From Thoreauomyces humboldtii (Eukaryota > Chytridiomycota > Chytridiomycetes > Spizellomycetales > Powellomycetaceae): a stretch of DNA of 45,192 nucleotides. Below are positions 21,373 through 31,468 of this stretch, one piece after another. A program made the translations under genes and the position numbers. The notes under the pieces are model-generated. The model did no database searches. It saw only the letters and a program-made list of their open reading frames with translations, and was not told the DNA's origin. Each line of letters begins with the position of its first letter. Positions within the stretch are counted from its first letter, which is position 1. Location: assembly GCA_027596035.1 (NCBI GenBank), contig JADGJA010000088.1, positions 1-45,192 of the forward strand. Direction: 5' to 3'.

Positions 21373-22895
21373 TCGCACAACGGCTTTGCGTGCGAGCGTA
21401 CAGGAGGCTCACTCTACTAGGTTAGCTACCAGAAGGGGATCGCTGCGAGGGAAGATGCAACGCACGCGAAAGGTGGAGCCCGAATCTCGAGGTGTTCGGC
21501 TGTCCCCTCAGCTCGCTTGGCCGCTGAGCGGCCTTGAGTTGACATGAGGATGGCTGTCAAATCTGAAGCGTTGACCAGCTTGACCAGGTAACCGGACAGG
21601 ACCTGTACTGTAAGAAGAAGGAAGAGGGAGAGGGCGGGGAGAGCGGGCGGGGCGGCGGTGGAAGCGGGGGCTGAGAGAGTCACCCTACATCAGGAATGGC
21701 AACGGACCTCCCGGCGAAACGCTTGCGAGCCTTCTGGTGCTCGATAGCTGTGTACATGTAGGAGGACGCTTCTCCTCGCCTCCCCCCGATGGTTGCGTGA
21801 AGTGACAAGGACATCCGGTTACCGGGGACTTTGATCAAGCAACGTTCCGATGACCCCTCCTTGACCTCTTCTTGCACAGTGCTGTATCTCGGAAATCGAA
21901 AAGAGATTGTCCTTGTTCATCCGGCCTTCGTAGACATCGAAACAGTACAGTCTACACATGTACATGCAACAAAGATCGACCGATCTGTGAACCGTGTACA
22001 TGTAGGACTTGCATGGTGCAATTGAGGTTTCGTCACCGTAAGACGCTGCCAAGCGAGCCATGCCGGCCATGAGGTCCCTCGGACTTTCCTTCGAGGGTGA
22101 CGGGTGACGTTGCCCAAATTGAGTCGGTACCGACCGCGGGATCGCAGAGACTCTCGCCGTTCGGCCCGTCGCCCGTGTTCAAATGAAAAAGGTGGGTGGG
22201 TGGTGGTGTCGATAAACCGTAGACGGGTTACACGGGTCAGTCCACGCGAACGCGTCGTGTTCGCGCCCTTTCTTCGCTGCCCACCAGCGAGTGACCCGCT
22301 CTCTCATCTCCACTGTCAGTGATCATAACATACATACTGCACAATACAATACGCAGTCGGTGGCAGGGCCAGCATCAGCGAACGGGCAGCAGCACCGCCC
22401 TCCCCTTTTTTTCTATTTCAGTCTTTTTTACGTTGTCGTAGGGATCCCTTCGGGCAGCATCCCAACCTATAGCATTCCATCTTCTCGTGGCCTTTTCTTT
22501 TCCCTCTGTTTCTTTTTTGGCATTCGTCCCTTGTTCACCGTTACTGCGCAGCGCCCGTCAGTCAAGCAGCATCCTCCCATCCAACACTCGGCAACCGTGC
22601 CGCCTCGCATCCATTCATCCCTTCTTGCGCAACCCGACGCCTAATGCTGGCCCACGTTTCGCCACTTTCTTTTGCATCATCGTCTCCTCGCACTTATACC
22701 TGAAGCAATCTCCACACATTCCCTCCACATCATTCACTCCACACTTCCATCTTACTGGCTCAGACAAGCTGAAGGTACATCTCGACCCTTGTCAGTAAAG
22801 TAGGCGTTCACAAACGACAGGGAGATGTGTTCTAACGCGAGCTCTCCAGCCATCCATACTGCATAGTTCTATCGATATCTGACTTGCTGAAGCCA
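21373..22895. promoter_or_regulatory. Long divergent intergenic region, RabGAP (-) / Sel1 protein (+)
   Basis: About 1.5 kb without a credible gene. The right half (22300-22800) is strongly pyrimidine-rich on the plus strand, as in long fungal 5' leaders, and its open frames are low in complexity. The left half carries an exact repeat of GTGTACATGTAGGA (21749-21763 region and 21994-22007) and a further ACATGTACATG at 21955-21965. A 5' UTR intron of the Sel1 gene is possible but not provable here. Confidence 0.5.
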
Positions 22896-24279
22896 ATGTG
22901 GAAGTCAATCACCCGATTCTGGAGCCCTGCAGACAAGTCAACGGACGAGTCCTCACCTCCGCACACCCGAGGACGATCCTTCTCAGCGCCCGCAGCGCCG
23001 GTCTCCGCAGTCGAATTTCCCACACCGGCACCGGCTCCCTTGCCCCTACCGAAGACTCCCCGTCACCCTTCGACAGGCGCACCCACGCCTCGTCGTGCGC
23101 GCGGATCCTCTCCATCGCCATCCGACGCGTCCGTCAGGCTCGAACGCATCCCTACCTCCTCGTCGGAACAGACTCTCACCCAGGGCCGTCAGTGGGCGCC
23201 CCCGAGATCCTTGGCTGACGACTACAGGTCCAGTCGATCCTTGTCGACGACGTCGCTGGCGACCACGTCGTCCGGAAGCTCAAAGGGTGCCGGTGGGAAG
23301 AAGGGCAAATCGCGTTCGGCGGAGACGTTGAAAGATGACGCCGATCTGAAGCGTAGTCCTAGCCTCGCAAATTTGAGGAGGAACGCATCTACCGTCAGCC
23401 TGAAGATGAAGAGAACGTTCTCGGTAAGACGGGACCTCTTTCGTGGTCTTCAGTGATGTCAGGAAGATGCCTTCTTCGATGGGTTTTTTTCTCACGGTTC
23501 CCGTCGTTCTGCAGTCGAAAAGCGTGTTCGCGGATGCACTTTCCCACGGTTCGTCCTCCCACGTCCACCTCGTGGCCCCACCTCTCCCCACACCTCCTCT
23601 TCACACGGCTCGATCCTCTCCGAACCTCGTGGCGGACCTGTGGTCGTCAGCTCATCCAGCCCTCGTGCCCGCGGCGTCGGCCTTCAGGATCGCCGAAGCC
23701 CTCATCGCCTCGGGATCCCCTTCCCTCGCCATCCCGCACCTGCATCAGGCCGCCTACGGAGGACACTCGGAGGCTCAGTACACGATCGCCGTGTTCTACA
23801 CCCAGGGGATCCCCAACCACCTGCAACCCAACCACGCGCTGGCCGTGTGCTACTATCGACTCGCGGCCACGCAGGGTCACGCCCCCGCGTCCTGCAACCT
23901 CGGCGTCATGTTCTCGAACGGGATGGGTGGGTTGGTCAAGGACGACGTCCAGGCGTTCGAGTGGTTCGGGAGGAGCGCCGAGGGTGGGTTCGCCGAGGGG
24001 ATGTGGAACCTCGGGAGGGCTCATTGGGCCAAGGGTGAGTTGAGGGAGGCCAGGAGGTGGTTCGCCAAGGCGGCCGACAAGGGATGCGAGGGCGCGAGGA
24101 CGTTCGTTAGGAAGCTCAGGCAGAGGGAGGATCTGGACAAACATTACCCCGACGTGTGGAAGGCATCCCCGTTGCGAGGGGAGGACGATGCTGGTGCTGG
24201 GAGAGGCGGACTGAAGCGAACGATGGGTCCACTGCCCCAACCGAACACTGTTCCGAGGCAGCTCATGCCGGTCATGTAG
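22896..24279 (+). CDS. Sel1-repeat protein
   Basis: Exons are 22896-23423 and 23515-24279, phase 0, 430 aa. The N-terminal ~215 residues are Ser/Pro/Arg-rich and disordered. The C-terminal part (about 230-390) has three to four Sel1-like repeats. These include SEAQYTIAVFYTQGI, HAPASCNLGVMFSNGMGG with AFEWFGRSAEGG, and AEGMWNLGRAHW with ARRWFAKAADKG. Sel1 repeats form an alpha-solenoid for protein binding; fungal members include chitin synthase activators and signalling adaptors. The precise role is unknown. I start at ATG 22896 because the frame upstream contains no other ATG. Confidence 0.85.
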
Positions 24280-24411
24280 GGAGCCATGCCTCTCTACCAT
24301 TTTGGTTTTATATCCTGGACGCCTTTTTCCGTGAAATCGATTGATGGGCATTGTCTACATGTATGTACAGAGAGAGGGGGTAGAAGTACGTCTAGGATGT
24401 GATGTGTGGGA
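24280..24411. other. Convergent 3' intergenic region
   Basis: A gap of 132 bp between the Sel1 gene (+) and biotin synthase (-), with no coding sequence. It holds another TACATGTATGTA-type motif near 24356. Confidence 0.4.
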
Positions 24412-25703
24412 TCAACCCTCCACAACAAAGTGGCCCTTGGCGAGCGGCTTCGTGGGAACCGCTTCCTCCTCGAAGCTTCCGAGGAACCTCCTGTCCTCCT
24501 CCTCCACGTCCCTGTCGGAGCCCTGCTTGTGGTTTGCCTGCTTTGCCTCCAACCCCAAGATCTCGAACATGCGCTTGTCCTGACTGATCTCGTTGTTGGG
24601 TGTGGTGAGCAGCTTGTCACCCGTGAAGATGCTGTTGGCGCCGGCCATGAAGCAGAGAGCCTGCTCGGGGATGGAGAATCGCACCCGACCGGCCGACAGT
24701 CTGACCATGCTTCGAGGCATGATGATGCGGGCGGTCGAGATCATGCGGACCATCTCCCAGACGTCGACGGGAGCGTTGTCCTGGAGGGGAGTACCGGGGA
24801 CTGCGAGGAGAGCGTTGACCGGGACGGATTCCGGGTGGGAAGGAAGGGTGGCGAGGGTGTGGAGGAGGGAGACACGGTCCTTTGCGGACTCTCCGAGTCC
24901 GATGATGCCACCGCTGCAGACGGAGATGCCGGCGTCGCGGACAGCTGCGATGGTGTCCAGCCTGTCGTCGTAGGATCTCGTCGTGATGACCTTTGGGTAG
25001 TGCTCGCGAGACGTGTCGAGGTTGTGGTTGTACGCGGTCAATCCCGCCTCCTTGAGCTGCACGGCTTGGGTCGGGGTCAGCATGCCGAGGGTGCAGCAGA
25101 CCTCCATTCCCATGCCTCGGATCTCGGACACGTAGTCGAGGATGGTGGAGAAGTTGGTCTTGCGGCCGTGAAGATCGCGCCAGGCTGCACCCATGCAGAA
25201 GCGAGAGCTACCGGCTTCCTTTGCCTTTCGGGCCGCCTCGAGGACCACGTCCGTCTTCAGCAGCTTCTGAGCTTTGACGCCCGTGGTGTAGCGGGAGGAT
25301 TGAGGACAGTAGGAGCAGTCTTCGCTGCATCCGCCCGTCTTGATGCTGAGAAGGGTGCACTGCTGTACTTTGCGAGGGTCGTGGTGCATCCGGTGCACTC
25401 GGGCCTGCGAACCGTCGGGGGGGCGTGGGTAAGTAAACCTTTTCCTTGCGTGTCGAGTCACGGCGGAACACGTACCGCCTGGAAGAGGAGCTCCATGATG
25501 GGACTATCGAAGATGCTCTGCACTTCGGCCTTTGACCAGTCGGTTCGAACGTGACCCACGGCGTGCCGTTCCGCGCTGGACGCTGGCGTGCGCTGTGGCG
25601 CGTCCCCGACCGTGGCGAGACTTCGGACGGAGATCGTCGAAGCGGCCGAGCGTGGGGCCTGCCTACAGAGCCTGGCAAAGGACGTGCGGGGGAGGACGTG
25701 CAT
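24412..25703 (-). CDS. BIO2: Biotin synthase, mitochondrial radical SAM enzyme
   Basis: Exons are 25703-25476 and 25404-24412, phase 0, 406 aa. It inserts sulfur into dethiobiotin, the last step of biotin synthesis, using a [4Fe-4S] cluster with SAM and a [2Fe-2S] cluster as sulfur donor. The radical SAM motif is CSEDCSYC (Cys102, 106, 109), followed by [24 protein letters not shown] sequence, [48 protein letters not shown] and [14 protein letters not shown]. The first ~45 residues are rich in Arg/Ser/Ala and should be a mitochondrial presequence. The enzyme core is complete, which implies that at least this step of biotin synthesis is present. No other bio gene is adjacent. Confidence 0.95.
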
Positions 25704-26043
25704 AATGTCGAGTTTGCCGAGCGGTCGGGCGAGGGAGGGTTGGAATGTACTATGCGGTCGACTATGGACTATCTGTGTCTAGGACCTCACTGCCCTCTGC
25801 TCGCAGCCGAAACCGTTGGATATTATGATAGCAAGTTGCAGCAGCCGGGAGAGAAGGAAGAACGGAAGAGCAAGCAGCATGGAGGAAAGGCAGCCAGAGG
25901 ACGCACCCACCCCAAAACGCAGGTGGAGAGAGAAACCAACGCGTGAGGTTTTCCAGAGGTGTGCGTCTGTCTGTTAGCCACACACTCGACAGCTCAACCG
26001 CGGGGGGGAAAAGAAACCAAGCTTGACAGGAGCAAAAACAGAT
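25704..26043. promoter_or_regulatory. Biotin synthase promoter region
   Basis: A gap of about 340 bp between the biotin synthase start and the tRNA 3' end. There are no coding frames and no clear TATA box. Its right end should carry the tRNA terminator; a modest T-run appears only on the minus strand near 26007-26000 (CCCCCGCG flanked by TTTC), so termination of the tRNA is not clearly marked. Confidence 0.35.
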
Positions 26044-26115
26044 GGGGCCCACCGGGGTTTGAACCCGGGACCTCCCGCACCCAAAGCGGGAATCGTACCA
26101 CTAGACCATGAGCCG
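26044..26115 (-). tRNA. tRNA-Pro (anticodon TGG)
   Basis: A 72-nt cloverleaf on the minus strand. The D arm/A box is TGGTCTAGTGGTA. The anticodon stem CCCGC/GCGGG encloses TTTGGGT, giving anticodon TGG. The T arm CCGGG/CCCGG encloses TTCAAAC and forms a perfect B box. No intron. In the acceptor stem, six of seven pairs form (one T-G wobble), but position 1 is C facing C at 72, where other fungal tRNA-Pro have G. The gene may still function, or it may be a decaying copy. Confidence 0.88.
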
Positions 26116-26158
26116 GACGCAATGTAGGGTGGGACGCAAATGTGAGACCGAAAACTGG

Positions 26159-26228
26159 GCGTTGCGATGTGATTCCTCGTCCCTCTGACTCAGAATGACT
26201 CAAGATATTCCATCAGCACATAATAGCT
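26159..26228. repeat. 70-bp direct repeat, copy 1
   Basis: About 94% identical (4 mismatches) to 26294-26363. It holds two TGACTCA heptamers (26186-26192 and 26196-26202), ten bases apart, the core recognised by AP-1/Gcn4-type bZIP factors. Confidence 0.9.
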
Positions 26229-26293
26229 ATCGAAAACCAGTCCTTTCCTGCTGTTTGGTCTTGCCGAAGCTGCAAGGGTGAGACGCAAGATTC

Positions 26294-26363
26294 GCGTTGC
26301 AATGTGATTCCTCGGCCGTCTGACTCAGAATGACTCAAGATATTCCATCGGCACATAATAGCT
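26294..26363. repeat. 70-bp direct repeat, copy 2
   Basis: The second copy of the repeat at 26159-26228, offset 135 bp. It also holds two TGACTCA heptamers (26321-26327 and 26331-26337) with the same ten-base spacing. Confidence 0.9.
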
Positions 26364-26584
26364 TGCCTCGCTCGCTCGTCGCTGTCGCTCCTCACTCGTC
26401 GTTTTCGTGGCTCTGCGAACGCTCTTCTTCCCTATGACACTCCCCATTCCGCTTCCTACCCTTAACCGCTTCCTAACCCTCAGCTGGTCGGCTTGAACCA
26501 GAGAGAGCAAAGCCTTTTCTAGAATCACTCAACTATATCATTATAAACCTTCAACATCAAACAACGAGAAGCATCAAAACTAGT

Positions 26585-27375
26585 CTAGTTTCGCTTGAGG
26601 AGCGCTCCGTCAGGACGTGGGCCGCCGAACTTCCAGATCTTGCCTGTGCCTCGCCCAGGCCTGGGAACAGCGTACTGGGAAGTGGTGTCCAGCTCCCCGC
26701 GGAGGGCCATGACGCTGGCTCGGAAGTGCTTTGTGCTGTCTTCGTTGGCGTTGACGATGAGCTGCTTCCAGGTCGCACAGTGACCGTGATTGGGGTAGTT
26801 CGCATCGATCCAGTCGGCGAACCTAGGAAAGAGTTGGCACTGTCAAGCCAGTGGTGGCGGATCTGGTTGTTTGGTTCGGGAAACTTGTCGTCGAGCCACT
26901 GTTGAAACAGCCAGATAGCATCGGCCTGGGCAATGGGAGCAACCTTCAAGTATTTCTGTCTCTTGGAAGCGCCAGCCCACTTGGGTGGCCCGTAGCCGAC
27001 TGGGGTTGCTGGGATCGTGGCTTGGTTCGGAGCACCCGGACCGATCTTGGCATTGTATTCGCGTTGCCAAACCCGCTGGAGGGAGTGTCCCTGCTTGCGG
27101 TAAAAGGGCATGTTCAGAACGTTTGCCGATGCGCCAACGTCCGTACCATCCTGAGCAACAAGGTGAATGCCGTCAGCGCGGAAGTCCAAGGTGGAGGTTG
27201 ACGCCTTCGTGAGAACCGTCTTTGGTCTTTGGCAGCCGGATCTGAAATGACTCGACCTTGTCGTCGATTGCGGCATAGAACAGAGCCATCTGCTGATGGA
27301 CGGCAACCGCTTGGCCTTGAAGATTGGCTGGAGCGTTCCACATCACATCACCGTCCAGCTGGACCCACAAGCTTT
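26585..27375 (-). pseudogene. Decayed gene of unknown family, copy A
   Basis: A frame on the minus strand begins around SLWVQLDGDVMWNAPANLQG, passes LVAQDGTDVGASANVLNMPF and PKWAGASKRQKYLKVAPIAQ, and ends at a TAG near 26585 after KIWKFGGPRPDGALLKRN. It is interrupted by two frame changes (about 27190 and about 26823). At the second, copy B has one more base at the same point, so the change is a 1-nt deletion rather than an intron. No usable splice sites explain either break. I do not recognise the family. A 5' part may be missing: no good ATG lies before 27375. Confidence 0.6.
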
Positions 27376-27656
27376 GCGAACAGTGACTGATGTTCCTTGT
27401 TTAGCACTTACTGTGTTTGACACATTTGTTTTCGCTAGTTTTCGCCTATTGCTGCGTGTCTCTTCCACTACAACCTTCGAGCGCTCTATAGAAACTCAAA
27501 GGTACAAACAACACTGCGCTGTCTTGACGTTTTCCTCTCGCTCGCAGATGTTGCGACCTATGTTCTGACAATCATCATGTCCAGCGTTCATGCGCTACCC
27601 GACCGGACATGCGCAAGAACATACAACATGTATCTCCTTCACCTGAATAACTCACT
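27376..27656. other. Spacer inside the decayed cluster
   Basis: About 280 bp between decayed copy A and the tail-fibre-like pseudogene. It has no convincing coding sequence or RNA gene. Confidence 0.35.
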
Positions 27657-28735
27657 TTACCTAGGTGCAATGTTCGTTTCAAACAACGGGTCTGCCAGGG
27701 GATCCGCTGCACTCGCGCCAAGTTCGCCAAAGCTGTTTGACAGCATGAGCTTACCGCTTACATTCATTGTACCTTGTCCTGATGCTCCATTTCCGGGATC
27801 AACGGAAAGAGTGTCGCCAGCTACTTGCATAGTGGTTGCCACAATCAACGACACCAGATTCGCCTTTCCACTCACTGAGAACGCAGAATCCGAAGCATTC
27901 AACAGATTAAGGGAAGCGCTCGCTGACAGGGTACAGGCAGTGTCCAAAAGCTCCATGTAAGAATCCCCGCGAGACGATCCAAAGATGAAAGCAGGTCGAG
28001 GTGTGATTCCGTAGTATCGTACGACGGGATCGTAAATACCATAGCTCGACCTCCTCCTTGCGACGGAGTGCCTCTACCAATCGTGAAGCCTGCAGTGGTA
28101 TCCCACTGACTGCTCAAAGATATCGCCACACCGTTTGTCGAGGAAGCGTTGATGACTCGGACCGGAACCGTCGCAGCTCCATCAAGCACAACTGTCACAG
28201 CACCTTGCAGCGTACTTGTTTGCTTGACAATCATGTTCTTCGCAAAATAGGCACCACCCAGGGTCATCAAAGACCCACTACCCGTTCCTGTGGCAACATT
28301 GGTACTTGACACAAGGAAGGGTGTCGAGCTCTTGACAAATCCTGTACTTCCCGCGGAGAATGTCATACTCCCGTCAACATCCTGAAACAAACGCGATCCC
28401 GAGCTACCTAAACGCATCCCAACTGATCCCGGAAGGTTCAAACCGTCGGCGGCAGTGACGATAACAGAACGATCATTTTCGATGTTCAACCATCCCCATA
28501 GCATCTTTGTACACACGCGTAGCTGAGGTTGTATCACCAAACAGCAAAGGGGTTCCGACAGGTATGCGAACTGCAACCCCTGCCGCTAGCAGCAGTGTAC
28601 CCGTGGGCGAAGAAGGAAATGACTCAATGTATTGCTTACCACTAATATGTTTAACAACGAAGACCTTGATCCGAAACGCGCTAGCCAGAATATGCATCAC
28701 GGTTGACGTGGCCCAGTCGCCTTGGCGAATCCGTC
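27657..28735 (-). pseudogene. Broken gene with tail-fibre-like repeat modules
   Basis: Three minus-strand frame segments read as one protein with at least two frameshifts (near 28485 and near 28020). The first segment starts near IRQGDWATSTVMHILASAF with an alternation of hydrophobic residues that weakly recalls OTU-type folds. Then come modules such as GTPLLFGDTTSATRVYKD, LNLPGSVGMRLGSSGSRLFQ and GTGSGSLMTLGGAYFAKNM. This pattern (x-LPxxVGxRxG, then TGSLxxxGGAxxAKN) is what I know from tail-fibre-like repeat proteins of phages and large DNA viruses. The remainder is Ser/Thr/Ala/Gly-rich beta-type sequence ending at 27657. No introns explain the breaks. Alternatives are a fungal cell-surface adhesin or a gene taken from bacteria. 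Confidence 0.5.
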
Positions 28736-29260
28736 TGGCCGGTCGGCGAACCCGAGGAAAGGTTTCTCACTGTCAAGCCAGCGATGGCAGATCTGGTAGT
28801 TCGGGCCGGGAAGCCTGAACAGCCAGCGGGCATCGGCCTGGACGATAGGAGCCACCTTGAGGTACTTCTTCTGTGTGGAAGCTCCGGCGAACTAGGAGGG
28901 CCCGTATCGCACAGGCGTCGGCGGGATAGTGGGGCTGGTTTGGGGCCTGCGGACCGGTCTTGGCAGCGTGCTCGCGCGTTGTCAGACCTGCGGGAGATAA
29001 AGGTCCCTGCTTTCGATAAAAGCGCATGATTGCGATCCTTGCTGAGGCGCCGAGGTCCGTACCATCTCGGGCGACGAGTTGAAATCCCATTGCCGCCCGA
29101 CGTCCGCAGTTCTCTGAAGGTTCTCCACGCGCTTGGGTGTCCGTTAGCCTTGCACCGACCTCCATCCATCTGATAAAAACGTGATCGATCGACAGCAGCC
29201 TGTCGAGCCCTCATGATGACGGCGTAGAACTTGGCTACGGTAAGAATATCTGGTTGTGAC
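28736..29260 (-). pseudogene. Decayed gene of unknown family, copy B
   Basis: A diverged partial copy of the gene at 26585-27375. Shared pieces include LVARDGTDLGASARIAIM (against LVAQDGTDVGASANVLNM), FYRKQG, the APNQ stretch, KYLKVAPIVQADA and WLDS with PFLGFAD. It carries frame changes, an in-frame TAG at the position matching PPKWAG in copy A, and a deletion of about 30 nt relative to copy A. Similarity stops at about 28736, where the tail-fibre-like sequence begins without a gap. Confidence 0.6.
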
Positions 29261-29937
29261 CATGCGCCGCAAACGAAGCTTTGCATATGCCTATCATTTG
29301 ATCATTCCTTTCATTCATGGCGACAATTCCTCACGTACAAACGAAAGTCCCCTCGTAACCCCCGCGTGCTACCTTTTGGCCCACCCTTGAGCGGGACCGT
29401 TCTTCTAGACATAAGCAGTGCTCGTTACCTCAAAAAGCTTTCTTTGGCTATGCACCTCAGTAAACCGCATACTCTGCATCGAAATTTCTTCTGCTGGGCG
29501 TAGCTGACCTTTGTATAGCGGAGGTTCTCGTTGTTTCGTCGTGGACCAGCTTGTATTTGGATGTTGCACCGTATCGCAGATGGAAGCCTGGTTCAAGAAT
29601 CCACCTTGCATCCCAAGTACGCAGCAGTGATGACTCAGCCAAATTGCACCTCGAATTTCGAAAGCCCTTCGACGTCTGAAACTGTCTCTACTCTGAAGTT
29701 TTCACCGGTCCTCATCCCGGCCGCGGACCGTGCTCTCTGGGATGTTTCTCTGAAAGCTGGCTGCGATTCCGGTTTGGACAGCGTTGCAGTGGCAGAACAG
29801 CTGATCTGGTCCGTCACAAGAAGGTCTCACCGATTGTCATTTATGATCTAATAAAGGGACAAAAATAAGAGAGGAAGGTATAGCAAAAAGAGTTCGGTCG
29901 AGAGACCGGATCCACCGAGTCCAAAGATCGTCCAGAT
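29261..29937. other. Intergenic region
   Basis: About 680 bp between the decayed cluster and the Sec14-GOLD gene. A 106-codon plus-strand frame (29531-29851) has no similarity and mixed composition, so I leave it out. It probably holds the 3' UTR of the Sec14-GOLD gene at its right end. Confidence 0.4.
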
Positions 29938-31468
29938 TCAAACAGTCGGTTCGGGGACGGCCGGCGCCTCAGGCTGGTCCCCTTCCTCCACGCGCAAGTC
30001 CAAGTCCGCCGAATACTCGAGCCCGACAGAATTGAAGAGCGAGAAGCCGCCGGCGGGTTTCGTCCAGACAAGAGTGTAGGTGCCGAGCTGAGCGGGGATG
30101 GATCCCTGCACGATCTCCTTGTGGCTGTCGAGGAGGATGGACGGGAGAACGACCGTCTCCGCGCCCGTCTTCGGATCCGTGTGCTTGATCTCGAACTGGA
30201 TGGCGCGTTTGGTGGAGCGGAACTTGTAGTGGAGGTCCACGGCGGACGCATCCTCTAGGATCTGGGGCGTGACGACGACTTCCTGTTGGACAGGGGTGGA
30301 GCCGAGCGAAACGTTTTGGGAAAAGTTGTCGCCGCCGCCCGAGGCTTTCTTGCTCTCCAGGTACGGCGAGGGAACACAGCCTCCCGGCATGTGCGAGCAT
30401 GTGCATGTTCCGCCGAGAAAGTCGGGAAGGTTCTCGGCCTCGATGTGATTCAGAAGAACCTGCTTGTAATCGGACCCGCAGATGAAAATCTTCTCCAAGA
30501 TGCGCTTGTCAAGCCAGCGAGAGATGATGCTCCATGCCCGTGAGAAGACTCCTATGGAGTTGACGTGAGGCGGTCAGCCGGTGAACTCGACGGAAGAAGA
30601 TCAACATTCTGCTCATCTCGTACCCGGTGTGTTTACGATGAAAAGCTTGCCCAGCCGCTCTGGGTAAACTTTCGAGTCCAGATCCGAGATGCCACGCAGC
30701 AGGTTCAGCCCCGTCATATCGAACTGCCACAGACCAAGGTTGGTGCAGTCGAAGATGACAGTGTGCTTCGTGACAGTCTTGCCAATGCGTTCCGAGCATT
30801 CTGGCATCAGCACATTGAAGATCATTTCGTTGTTGCGAATGTGCCAATCGAGCATGGCCGCCTGCGGGCATTTCACTGCCAGCCCTTTGACATCATGATA
30901 ACCAGTCCTCTCAATGAAAATGGGCGTCCCTTCCTTGTCTACCTTGTGAAAGCATCCTCCTCCTGGTAGTATACGAACGACAAGCCGAACATCAGATCCG
31001 CGAGAGCCTCAAGTGGTCCGCCAAAGATAACGCAACGCACCCATGCAAGCCCCAAACTTTTTGAAAGAGTCCGGCATGCCCGGACCCATGTAGTCCCAGT
31101 TCGAATCTGGCACCGACTTGAAGCCCCGCACACACTGCTGGACGGGATTTCCGTTGATCCCGGGCACGGGCAGGTCGTCGATGCCGTCGTTCTTTCGCCA
31201 TTCCAGATATCCCAAAATCATTTCGTGAGCCTTCGCCGCGTCCAGCTGCCGGGCGATCAGGAACCGGAGGAGAGTCTGCAAAGCAAGAATGCAAGACAGG
31301 GGTCACTCTTTGGAGAATCATCCAGCGATCCTTGCTAGGACCGGGATCCGCACTTACGGGGTCGTCATATTTCTCGGAGTCGGCGCCGAGGAGAGCGCGA
31401 AGTTGAGTTATTGCGACAACCTTCTGGTCGTCCGTCAACGCGTCCAGGTCCACTTGTGACTTTGACAT
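29938..31468 (-). CDS. Sec14-like lipid-transfer protein with CRAL-TRIO and C-terminal GOLD-like domain
   Basis: Exons are 31468-31358, 31275-31041, 30962-30624 and 30551-29938, 432 aa, phases closed. An N-terminal CRAL-TRIO-N helix bundle (TLLRFLIARQLDAAKAHEM) is followed by the lipid-bin domain. Its marks are FHKVDKEGTPIFIERTGYHD, TVIFDCTNLGLWQFDMTGLN, YPERLGKLFIVNTPG, VFSRAWSIISRWLDKR and the LPDFLGGTCTC end. The last ~150 residues form a beta-rich GOLD-like module. Such proteins bind and exchange phosphoinositides or other lipids at membranes; the ligand is not known. A frame inside intron 2 (FGGPLEALADLMF...) looks coding but must be intronic, because only the 30963 acceptor restores FHKVDKEG in frame. 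Confidence 0.88.

Noticed and set aside
22291..22798. Two plus-strand frames of about 100 codons
   Set aside because: Lie in a pyrimidine-rich leader; low-complexity Ser/Pro/Phe sequence.
24406..25554. A 382-codon plus-strand frame
   Set aside because: It is the exact antisense of biotin synthase, whose motifs are all on the minus strand; a codon-bias shadow.
28681..29286. A 201-codon minus-strand frame taken as a gene
   Set aside because: It reads the decayed copy B in the wrong frame for most of its length.
29531..29851. A 106-codon plus-strand frame
   Set aside because: Mixed composition, no promoter or splice context and no recognisable motif.
30939..31040. Coding-looking stretch FGGPLEALADLMFGLSF
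   Set aside because: It falls in intron 2 of the Sec14-GOLD gene; only removing it joins the conserved FHKVDKEG segment in phase.
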